Assembly (NCBI GenBank): GCA_037039685.1
Contig: JAWNGF010000015.1
Location: forward strand, 697,001-761,000
Source of the DNA: Ceratobasidium sp. AG-K
Lineage: Eukaryota > Basidiomycota > Agaricomycetes > Cantharellales > Ceratobasidiaceae
Direction: 5' to 3'
Length of the DNA: 64,000 nucleotides
Part shown: positions 34,338-43,680 of the stretch, piece after piece
Layout of the letters: each line of letters opens with the position of its first letter
Numbering within the stretch: the first letter of the stretch is position 1
Program-made: the position numbers and the translations under genes
Notes under the pieces: model-generated
The model's database searches: none
The model's input: only the letters and a program-made list of their open reading frames with translations
Told to the model about the DNA's origin: nothing

Positions 34338-36283
34338 ATGTCCATTCAGGAAGATGTGGGGTCACGCCTCACAACACCATTATCAACAAGGAGAGGACCA
34401 AGTAGGGTCTTGAGACCTACCAGTTCCCTCATCAAACATGATATTGCACAAGCTTGGGCCGGAGAACCAGCAAGGTCTTGCCCACAAAGCCAAGCTTCTA
34501 TGCCTGGAACATTCAACACAGAGAACGTTTCAGTCATTCAGGAAGAACCTACCATAGTTGCTAGGGAACCAGGAGATATTACCGACGACCCTGCACCAGT
34601 CACAATTCAGATCCCAATCTCAAACGCAAGCCCAGGTCCATCATACCCAATAAGAAGACAGTTTTTCTCCCCCCAACCTGAAGCTCACGGGGGCGTATCC
34701 CTTGTTCCGATCAGGCTGCCACCCACACCGCACATTCCCCTTACTGCTCAGGTACCACAGATTGGGGGAACCATCACCAATGCCAGCCCAATCCCAATAA
34801 GTTCTCAGGCTGTGACTCCGGTTAACCCAGCGCCGCCATACGTACCACAGGGATATTCCCAGCAACCAACAGCAACTGGAGGACAAGACCCCCTAGGATT
34901 CCCAGCTCAAGTTCTAGCTCCAGCGGATGAACGGTGATTAGCAACCTTGACGACCTTGACAATCTTCACCTCGGAAGACACAATGCACTGCTAAGGATTA
35001 TTGATGGAATGAGGATAACAATTGACAGAAGACTCAATGGGTTAGAACAATCCACTCAAGTATTGGCTAACAACCAACAAATCTTCAACGATTCCATCAA
35101 CAACTTACAAGGAACCCTGACAGATATCCTTACCGCCGCACAAAACAGTGAACACAACAGCTTCCTGGTTGGACAAGATGTAATCCGCTTAAGAAACGAA
35201 GTCACAAACACACAGGGACTAGTAAACAATGTGCAGGAAGATCTTAACACCACGAGACAGGCACAGTTAGCCTGGAACAAAGCAATCACCCAAGGACTAG
35301 AAGGACTAAGGGGAGACAGAAGGATCGCTATTGATGCAATCAATAACATGCGCGAACAGATGGATGAAGCATTGCTACATGCCGTATCACCCCCCCACCC
35401 TGAAGCAGAATCTACTAGACTTGACGAATTAGAACAAAGGATACGTCAGCTCTCTGAAAACCCCAACAACAGAAGGGAAGCCAGACATCCAAAAGTAACT
35501 AGACCAGAGGCTTTTGACGGGAAGAAAGGAGAAGGAGCAGAAATGTTCATCACCCAAATGGAAAGTTACTTTGTCAGGTTGGGCGACCAATACAGCTCGG
35601 GACAAGAACAAATTAGAGAAGCACTAGCCAATTTCAAAATGGACAACAGATCCGCTACACGTTGGGCACAGGTCCTACTATGGTCTGTGAACAACGGAGT
35701 TCCGGACCCAAACCTAAGGTCTTGGGAAACATTCAAATCACACTTCATGGAACAATTTAGCAACCCCAACAAGAAGGCCAAGGTGGAGGCCAATATCCAA
35801 AAGAGCAAGCAAATCAATTCAGTAGCAAACTATGCGACAGAATTCCAATTTCACATGGAGGATGTGAATTGGGGGGAAGAAGCCCTTATCAACCAATTCA
35901 AGGAGGGACTCAAGCCGGAAATCAAAACAGAATTGGCACGATTTGAACTTTCCCTTATCAACAAGGATGGAACTGAAAGGCACCTTAACCTTAACCAATG
36001 GATCACTCTTGCAATCTCCATCGACCAGAAATTGCAACAGATCAAGGCATCCACCGGGTAGAAAACACCTCAATGGACCACTAGTGGATAAACCTCTACA
36101 AAACAACTTCCAGACGAAGTATACAAGGCAAGAATAGCATCAAACCAATGTCTGAAGTGCAGTCAAGAAGGTCACCGTTCGCTCAAATGCTTGTCCAAAG
36201 AGTGGATAACAACTGAGCCCAGCATAAAAGGAAGGGAAGCCACAATAATAGAAGATTTGGGAAAAGACGGGGTCTCCCTCTAA
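34338..36283 (+). pseudogene. gag: A2 gag, broken
   Basis: Starts MSIQEDVGSRL at 34,338. A frameshift near a C-run at about 34,890 and a TGA just after the Ser run (Arg expected before TVISNLDD) break it. The middle, 34,934-36,061, is open: coiled-coil-like region, gag core (AEMFITQMESYFVRLGDQYS). TAG at 36,059-36,061 and a TAA about 30 nt further interrupt the last part, which still encodes CLKCSQEGHRSLKC. Final TAA at 36,281-36,283. The heptamer G GGA AAA lies at 36,259-36,265. Confidence 0.87.
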
Positions 36284-36285
36284 CT

Positions 36286-38936
36286 GTGTGTGGAGAGAGC
36301 AAAGAACCGGCAATGGAAACAATGTACTTTAGAGCAACAAACAAATCAACCATTGTTTACACAAGCATCGCCGGAATCACAGAACCACTCCCTACCCTCA
36401 TCAATTCAGGAGCTTCTAAGAACTTTATGGACAACTCTTGGGCCCGCTCCAACAACATTCCTCTCATTGAGCTTCCCTCTCCACAAAAAGTAATTGGAAT
36501 CCAGGGAAAAGAACTCTCACACCAAATACGCTTCAAAGCCAAGCTTGTACTGGACATAGAAGGAAAAACCTTCAAGCAAATCTTTTTTGCTATGCCTACT
36601 GGAGAAACCAAGCTCATTTTAGGACTTGAATGGTTAGAAGAAGCAAACCCCAATATTAATTGGAAAACGAAGCACATATCATGGCGATCTGAACCCATAC
36701 AAGCAAGAACAGCCTCAGTAGACGACCTACCAGAAGAATTCAAAGAGTTTGCTGACGTGTTTAGCAAAGAGAAGTTCAAGAGAATTCTGGATCATCGCCC
36801 ATACAACTGCGCCATTGACTTCAATGAAGGGGCTGAACTCCCTAAACCAGCCAGACCTATCCCGCTCTCACCGGCCAAGTCAATCGCACTAAGGCAATAC
36901 CTGGATGAGGAAATTGCCGCTGGGAAAATTCGACCCAGCAAATCCCCCATTGCATCACCTTGTTTCTTTGTCAAAAAAACTATCAATCCAAAGAATCCAG
37001 AAGCAGTGCGACAATTAAGGCTTGTTCAAGACCTTAGAGGAGTGAATGCCATTACAAAGGACGACAGGTTTCCAATGCCCTTAATGGAAGATCTTCTGGA
37101 TAAAATCAAGGATGCAAAAACTTTCTCCAAAATCAATCTGCGCATGGGTTTCAACAATATCAGAATTAGGGAAGGGGACGAATGGAAGACAGCCTTCAGA
37201 ACCAAGGAAGGCCTGTTTGAATACATTGTCATGCCATTTGGACTTAAAAATGCACCTGCCATATTCCAGAGATACATGAACCACATCTTCCACAACCTTA
37301 TCGACGTATGTGTCATAGTATACATTGACAACATCCTAGTCTGCTCTAAAAACAGAAGCCAACATACCATAGATGTCAGGAAGGTGCTGAAGATCTTACT
37401 GGATGAAAACCTATTTGCAAGGCTCCCGAAATGCGAATTCCTTGTCACCAAACTTACATATACCGGACTTGGAATCAGTGATTCTGGCATCTCTATGGAG
37501 GAAGAGAAGGTCAAGGCAATAAAGGAATGGAAGGAACCGAAAACGGTCAAGCAGGTTCAGGTGTTCCTAGGATTTGCAAATTTCTACCAAAGATTTGTGC
37601 CAAATTTTAGCTGTCTAGCAAAACCCTTGACAACCCTGACAAGAAAGGATAACAAATGGAAATGGGAAAGGGATCAACAGGAGGCTTTCAATGCCCTGAA
37701 AACAGAAATTAGCAAGGAGCCCACACTATGCCATCCTGACCCTGAGAAACCTTTTTTTCTAAAAACAGATGCAAGCGGAGTAGCAATGGGGGCAATTCTG
37801 TCTCAAAGGCAAGACGATGGCTACCTACACCCTATAGCGCACCTGTCGAAATCCTTCAATGAGGCCCAGCTCAACTACGATGTCCATGACAAGGAACTTA
37901 TGGCGATCATAGAATCATTGACACATTGGAGGTTATACCTTGAGGGAACAAAGGATCCAATCACTATCTACACCGATCACAGGAACCTACAGTTCTGGAA
38001 GGAAGCAAGAATGTTCAACCGCCGACATGCAAGATGGCATCAACTGCTGGCTTCCTACAACTTTGATATCATATACCGTCCTGGAATCCTCTCGTCTAAA
38101 CCGGACCTGCTGTCAAGACGATCCGACCACAAGGATATTCCCACACCAGAACAAATTATGATATCTGATGAAAAATTTAAAGGATTTATGGGACAGATAG
38201 AAACTGACATTATGGCAACTATCAAGGAAGCATAAGAAACTGATGCAGGACTGGCAAAAATCAAGGAAATCTGCGAATCAAGGGAAATGTTACCAAGAAC
38301 CCTGCAACACAGCGCAAAAGATTATGACTTCAAGGAGGGACTGATATGGTACAAAGGGAAAATTTACGTCCTGGAAGATAAGGAAGCCAGACTGTCCATC
38401 ATGCAACTACACCACAACTCAAGGATTGCAGGGCATCAGGGACAAGCCAGGACGTTGGAACTAAGAGCAAGAAGATACTTCTGGCCAGGGATGAAGCAGA
38501 GCGTAAACAGATACGTGGAGTCCTGTGAGACCTGCCAACAAACAAGGGGATCAAAGTCAATAGTACCAATCAAACCTCTGGAAATTCCCAAAGGCCCATG
38601 GGAAGACATAGCATTTGACTTTGTAGTAAAATTGCTGAAGTCCAGAGGGTCAGACAGCATCATGGTAGTAGTGGACCGGTTCTCAAGAATGGCGCATTTC
38701 ATACCCTGCAAGGAATCTCACATGGCAAGCAAGCTGGCAAATCTCTTTGTCACAAATGTTTGGAAACTACACAGCTTTCCAAAGAGCACAATCTCAGACC
38801 AAGGGACTACTTTCAATTCTAAACTTATGAAGGCCATTTACAAGAGAATTGGAACTAGCCCAAGTGTCAGCACTGCCTACCACCCCCAAACAGATGGGGT
38901 AACAGAAAGAATCAACCAGTGGATGGAAGGCTGGCT
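36286..38936 (+). pseudogene. pol: A2 pol, N-terminal part: protease, RT, RNase H, integrase start
   Basis: Open from 36,286 to a TAA at 38,233-38,235, then again to the A3 insertion. The protease triad reads INSGAS, with Asn for the catalytic Asp. The RT active site is YIDN (VIVYIDNILVCS), with Asn for the second Asp. Both changes are G-to-A and should kill activity. RNase H (KTDASG, DKEL, TDHRNL) and the integrase zinc region (HHNSRIAGHQGQ, CETC) follow. The frame is cut at NQWMEGW by A3. Confidence 0.9.
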
Positions 38937-39393
38937 TGTCGTAAGCTTCTTCTAGGTGGCTGTGAGACAAGCCGTAACGGAGAGTGGACGGCACTAAGAC
39001 CTAAGTGACCTCTTGAACCGCAACACACTTAAGCGTCTGTAGGCTCTTGAGGGTAGGGGTGGTTCTAAGTGTCACTCAGAGGGGATGTTTTGACGAGACA
39101 AAACAAGCTGGGGTTACCAGGCTTGTTGGTCCTCTATATATATTCAAGAAGTGGCCGAGTCATACAAGGCGCAGCCACACGAGTCACACAGAACAGCCAG
39201 TCAGGAGTGTCCATGTGAGTCATGCTGTATGAACAGACATGACTCGTACAAAGCACAGCCGCGTTACACAATGTAACAGAATAACCACAAGAAGGTGGCA
39301 ACGCGGCAAGCGGAAACAGAAACACAACACAAAAGAAGGGAACAGGAGGGCGAGACAACAGGCAAGTCCGATGGAGTGAGCTGGCTCACGACA
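38937..39393 (-). repeat. A3 3' LTR
   Basis: 457 bp. The adjoining purine tract (reverse complement of the bases from 39,394) precedes it on the minus strand. Confidence 0.94.
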
Positions 39394-39406
39394 TTACTCC
39401 CCCCTA
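39394..39406 (-). other. A3 polypurine tract
   Basis: Minus strand AGGGGGGAGTAA-type tract immediately before the 3' LTR. In A1 the same tract forms the end of ORF3; here the ORF3 stop is about 30 nt earlier. Confidence 0.75.
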
Positions 39407-39434
39407 TGAGTCCATTTGGGGGACCTGAATGGAC

Positions 39435-40199
39435 TTACTGCACCGCACAGTCCTTTCCTTTCCTCAGCATGAACTCCTCAAGCCCTTCCTCTTCCTCCAA
39501 GGTCAGGTCAATGGGATTGAACGCGGTGTTCCCCGGCTCGTCCGAGAACTTCTCCCATTCCTCCCACGTCTCCTCCTTTGTCCAATCAGCCTTGGACCAG
39601 TCCAAAACCCTTTCTTGAGCCTCCACGAACTCCTTGTCCCATTGTCGCACGTCTGGCTCCGTCTCCTTCCATGCTGACACGTCCACTTCCTCCCATTTCC
39701 ACCAGTTGGGCGCCCATTCGAACTTCTCCTTCTGGTACCTTCCCCTTTCTAGCTTCCAGTCGCTCAGGTCCCTTTCATAGTTGGCGTCCCAGGCGTCGTT
39801 CCACCTAGGTCGCAGCGTTGGTTGCCTTCCGTCGTAGCCTGGTACCCATTCGCTCGAATATGCCCCTTCTTGTCCCCATTCCACAACTCCAAGCATGTGG
39901 GTGGATAGCAGGACCACCTCTGACACTTGGAAGGCCGCGCATCCTCGACAGACAAAAATGTCCTTTCTTGCGAGCTGCATTCTTGTCGGCCATTTTTTGC
40001 CGACCCACTGGAATTCGCCCAAGTCCAAGTGGAGAACGTCGTCTGACGCCCTAAAGTGCATTCTTCCTGAGCCTTGCTGGGACCTTTTGAAGACGTAGAG
40101 AGCGGCCCCAGCGTCAAGGATTCTTGCCGTAGCGAATGCTGGCCCGTCCAGGACACGGGTGAGGTTGTTGACGATGGTGGAGCGGGAGACGGCAGGCAT
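39435..40199 (-). CDS. A3 ORF3, intact 254-aa Trp-rich protein of unknown function
   Basis: Starts MPAVSRSTIVNNL; this ATG is the one shared by A1, A2 and A4. It overlaps the last 436 nt of the pol frame in a different frame. Features in order: a small globular-looking N-terminal part (LDAGAALYVFKRSQQ), VCRGCAAFQVSEVVLLS with a CxxC pair, then a highly acidic and aromatic C-terminal half. About 17 of 254 residues are Trp, grouped as in WAPNWWKWEE and LDWSKADWTKEETWEEW. It ends NPIDLTLEEEEGLEEF. No signal peptide, membrane segment, nuclease or protease motif is visible, so I do not call it an envelope. Copies in A1 and A4 are broken only by TGA; the one in A2 is open. I assign no function. Confidence 0.85.
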   Translation of the reverse strand: MPAVSRSTIVNNLTRVLDGPAFATARILDAGAALYVFKRSQQGSGRMHFRASDDVLHLDLGEFQWVGKKWPTRMQLARKDIFVCRGCAAFQVSEVVLLSTHMLGVVEWGQEGAYSSEWVPGYDGRQPTLRPRWNDAWDANYERDLSDWKLERGRYQKEKFEWAPNWWKWEEVDVSAWKETEPDVRQWDKEFVEAQERVLDWSKADWTKEETWEEWEKFSDEPGNTAFNPIDLTLEEEEGLEEFMLRKGKDCAVQ

Positions 40200-43100
40200 T
40201 GTAGGGAGCAGAAAAGATTTAGTGAGTTGAGCAAGGGGTGAAGCTTGGAGTAGATGCAAGTTTTGCAGATATCTCTACCGGTTGTTCCCTCCCTCCCTTT
40301 TATCTTTCCTGGAGCGTAGTTAGATGGCGTGGGAGCTTTGGGGTGTCGGCGTAGAAGGTCCTTGATGATCTTCGACAGGTGACCAAAATCTTCCGCCCTT
40401 TGTTCTGTGTCTTCTTCACTCCCATAGCCCTTCCATCTGACCCTGTAGAAAAGACCATCCTTTGTCTCCTTCCAGTCCAAAATCTTCTCTACTTCATATT
40501 CTTCTTCCCCTCCTTCTGTTATGATCGGCGGTGGTCGGGGTTGGTTTCGGCTGAACTCTGTGTCTTCTTTGTAAGGGCTGAGCAAGTCGATGTGGAAAAC
40601 AGGGTGCACCCTCATTGTTGCTGGCACATCGAGCTCATAAGCGTGTGACCCTATTCTTCGTTTCACAACAAATGGCCCGTGCTTTTTGTTATCCAGTTTC
40701 TTCGACGGTCTTTTTGTTTGAATGTTCTTTCCCAGCAGCCATACTAGATCTCCTTCTTGGTACTCGTTCCTTGGTCCTTCTTCTGGGAGCCTTTGGGTTT
40801 CCATTGATGCAATTGCTTCGTTGTGGATTTTGCGCCATTTTCCTGTGATGTTGTTTGCCTCTGGAACCGCCGATTCTTCTGTTGAGATGTTCCACAGTGG
40901 TTCCCTCCCGTAGACAATTTCGAAAGGGGAACTACCTGTTACGCGGTGCTTCTGTAGATTATAGCTGAATTCCGCAATCGGTAATATGTCCGCCCAATCA
41001 TCCTGTCGGTAGTTGACAAACGATCGTAGCCAGCCTTCCATCCATTGATTGATTCTTTCCGTTATTCCATCTGTTTGGGGGTGGTAGGCGGTGCTGAAAC
41101 CTGGGTTAGTTCCAATTTTTTCATAAATGGCCTTCATAAGTTTGGAATTGAAAGTGGTTCCTCGGTCTGAGACTGTGCTCTTTGGAAAACCATGCAGTTT
41201 CCAGACATTCGTGATGAAAAGATTTGCAAGGTCGCTTGCCGTGTGGGATTCTTTGCAGGGTATGAAGTGTGCCATTCTTGAGAATCGGTCCACCACTACT
41301 AAGATGCTATCTGATCCTCTGGATTTAGGCAACTTCACTACGAAGTCGAACGCTATGTCTTCCCACGGTCCTTTTGGAATCTCTAGAGGCTTGATTTGTA
41401 CTATTTGCTTTGATCCCTTTGTCCGTTGGCAGGTCTCACAGGATTCCACGTATCTGTTTATGCTTTGCTTCATTCCTGGCCAAAAGTATCTTCTTGATAT
41501 TAGTTCCAGTGTTCTAGCCTGTCCTTGATGTCCCGCAATTTTTGAGTTGTGATGGACCCGCATGATGGCCAGTCTGGCTTCCTTATCTTCTGGCAAGTAG
41601 ATCCTTCCCTTGAACCATAATAGTCCCTCCTTGAAATCATAATCCCTTGCGCTGTGTTGTAGGGTTTTTGGTAACGTTTCCCTTGATTTGCAGATTTCTT
41701 TGATTTGTGCCAATCCTTCATCTGTTTCCTGAGCCTCCCTGATAGACTCTATGATGTTTGTGTTTATCTGTCCCATAAATCCTTTGAACCTTTCGACAGA
41801 TATCATAACTTGTTCGGGCGTCGGGATATCCTCATGGTCTGATCGTCTTGACAACAGGTCCGGTTTTGATGACAGGATTCCAGGGCAATATATGATGTCA
41901 AAGTTATAGGAAGCAAGCAATTGGTGCCATCTTGCGTGTTGTCGGTTGAACGTTCTTGCTTCCTTCCAGAATTGTAGGTTCCTATGATCGGTGTAGATGG
42001 TGATAGGGTCCCTTGTTCCTTCAAGGTATAACCTCCAATGTGTTAAAGATTCTATGATAGCCATAAGTTCTTTATCGTGGACGTTGTAGTTCAGTTGAGC
42101 CTCGTTGAAAGACTTTGAAAGAAAAGCAATAGGGTGTAAGTAGCCATCGTCTTGTCTTTGCAACAAGATTGCTCCCATTGCTACTCCACTTGCATCTGTT
42201 TCCAGGAAAAAGGGTTTGTTAGGATTTGGATGGCGTAGAGTAGGTTCTTTGCTGATTTCCGTTTTTAGAGCCTCAAAAGCTTCCTGTTGATTGTTTCCCC
42301 ATTCCCATTTGTTCTCCTTTCTTGTTAAGGTTGTCAGGGGCTTTGCTAAACGGCTGAAATTTGGGACGAATCTTCTGTAGAAATTTGCGAATCCTAGGAA
42401 CGCCTGAACTTGTTTGACCGTTCTTGGTTCCTTCCATTCCTTTATTGCCTTGACTTTTTCTTCCTCCATTGAGATGCCTGAATCGCTGATACCAAGTCCA
42501 GTATATGTCAATTTGGTGACAAAGAATTCGCATTTTGGGAGCTTTGCGAATAGATTTTCTTCCAGCAAGATTTTTAGCACCTTCCTGACATCCACGGAAT
42601 GTTGATTTCTGTCCTTAGAGAAGACTAGGATGTCGTCGATATATACTATGACGCATACGTCAATGAGATCATGGAAGATGTGGTTCATATATCTCTGGAA
42701 GATGGCGGGCGCGTTTTTTAGTCCAAACGGCATGACAACATATTCGAACAGTCCTTCTTTTGTTCTGAAAGCTGTCTTCCATTCGTCTCCTTCCCTGATT
42801 CTGATATTGTTGAAACCCATGCGCAAATCGATTTTGGTGAAAATTTTTGCGTCCTTGATTTTATCCAAGAGGTCTTCCATCAGGGGCATTGGGAATCTGT
42901 CGTCCTTCGTAATGGCGTTTACTCCTCTGAGATCTTGCACAAGTCGTAGTTGGCGTATCGCCCCTGGGTTTTTGGGGTCGATTGGTTTTTTGACGAAGAA
43001 GCAAGGTGATGCAATGGGTGATTTGCTTGGTCGGATTTTCCCTGCTGCGATTTCTTCATCCAAGTATTCTCTCAGTGCAATTGACTCTGCCGGAGAGAGT

Positions 43101-43678
43101 GGGATAGGTCTGGCCGGTTTCGGAAGTTCAGCTCCTTCCTTGAAGTCGATGGCGCAGTCGTATGGGCAATGATCAGGGATTCTTTTGAATTTTTCTTCGC
43201 TGAAGACGTCGGCAAATTCCTTGAATTCTTCGGGCAGGTCGTCTATTGAGGCCATCCTTGCTTGAATGGCTTCTGTCCGCCATGATATGTGCTTCGTTTT
43301 CCAATCGATGACAGGGTTCGATTCTTCTAACCATTCTAGTCCGAGGATAAGTTTAGTTTCTCCAGTTGGCATCGCGAAGAAGACTTGTTTGAAAGTTCTT
43401 CCCTCTACTTCTAGTTCCAGCCTTGCTTTGAAACGTATTTGGTGAGAGAGTTCTTTCCCTTGGATTCCAATTACTTTTCTAGGAGTGGAGAGTTCTATGA
43501 GTGGAATGTTGTTGGATCGAGCCCATGAAATGTCCAGGAAGTTCTTTGATGCTCCAGAATCGATGAGGGTTGGGATAGGTTCTGTGATTCCGGCAACGTT
43601 CGCGTAAACAATGGTAGATTCATTTGTCGCTCTAAAGTACATTGTTTCCGTTGCCGGTTTCTTGGTCTCTCCACACAC
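39764..43678 (-). CDS. pol: A3 pol: protease, RT, RNase H, integrase, chromodomain
   Basis: 1,304 codons open from a GTG (MCGETKK as first residues); no ATG, so expression probably needs a -1 shift from gag. Protease DSG at residues 40-42. RT YIDD at 346-349. RNase H ETDASG at 492-497, DKEL at 535-538 and TDHRNL at 563-568. Integrase zinc region HH at 709-710, H717, C747 and C750; core D797 (VVVDRFSRMAHF), D838 (SDRGTTFNS) and E874 before RINQWMEGW. Chromodomain about 1,060-1,100 (YEVEKILDW...YRVRWKGY), lacking the usual third aromatic cage residue. Beyond about 1,160 the frame only shadows ORF3 and may have no role; in A1 pol stops there. One possible blemish is Cys at 598 where A1 and A2 differ. 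Confidence 0.94.
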   Translation of the reverse strand: MCGETKKPATETMYFRATNESTIVYANVAGITEPIPTLIDSGASKNFLDISWARSNNIPLIELSTPRKVIGIQGKELSHQIRFKARLELEVEGRTFKQVFFAMPTGETKLILGLEWLEESNPVIDWKTKHISWRTEAIQARMASIDDLPEEFKEFADVFSEEKFKRIPDHCPYDCAIDFKEGAELPKPARPIPLSPAESIALREYLDEEIAAGKIRPSKSPIASPCFFVKKPIDPKNPGAIRQLRLVQDLRGVNAITKDDRFPMPLMEDLLDKIKDAKIFTKIDLRMGFNNIRIREGDEWKTAFRTKEGLFEYVVMPFGLKNAPAIFQRYMNHIFHDLIDVCVIVYIDDILVFSKDRNQHSVDVRKVLKILLEENLFAKLPKCEFFVTKLTYTGLGISDSGISMEEEKVKAIKEWKEPRTVKQVQAFLGFANFYRRFVPNFSRLAKPLTTLTRKENKWEWGNNQQEAFEALKTEISKEPTLRHPNPNKPFFLETDASGVAMGAILLQRQDDGYLHPIAFLSKSFNEAQLNYNVHDKELMAIIESLTHWRLYLEGTRDPITIYTDHRNLQFWKEARTFNRQHARWHQLLASYNFDIIYCPGILSSKPDLLSRRSDHEDIPTPEQVMISVERFKGFMGQINTNIIESIREAQETDEGLAQIKEICKSRETLPKTLQHSARDYDFKEGLLWFKGRIYLPEDKEARLAIMRVHHNSKIAGHQGQARTLELISRRYFWPGMKQSINRYVESCETCQRTKGSKQIVQIKPLEIPKGPWEDIAFDFVVKLPKSRGSDSILVVVDRFSRMAHFIPCKESHTASDLANLFITNVWKLHGFPKSTVSDRGTTFNSKLMKAIYEKIGTNPGFSTAYHPQTDGITERINQWMEGWLRSFVNYRQDDWADILPIAEFSYNLQKHRVTGSSPFEIVYGREPLWNISTEESAVPEANNITGKWRKIHNEAIASMETQRLPEEGPRNEYQEGDLVWLLGKNIQTKRPSKKLDNKKHGPFVVKRRIGSHAYELDVPATMRVHPVFHIDLLSPYKEDTEFSRNQPRPPPIITEGGEEEYEVEKILDWKETKDGLFYRVRWKGYGSEEDTEQRAEDFGHLSKIIKDLLRRHPKAPTPSNYAPGKIKGREGTTGRDICKTCIYSKLHPLLNSLNLFCSLQCLPSPAPPSSTTSPVSWTGQHSLRQESLTLGPLSTSSKGPSKAQEECTLGRQTTFSTWTWANSSGSAKNGRQECSSQERTFLSVEDARPSKCQRWSCYPPTCLELWNGDKKGHIRANGYQATTEGNQRCDLGGTTPGTPTMKGT

Positions 43679-43680
43679 AG

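Noticed and set aside
39435..40199. ORF3 as an envelope protein
   Set aside because: No signal peptide, hydrophobic anchor or cleavage site is visible in any copy.
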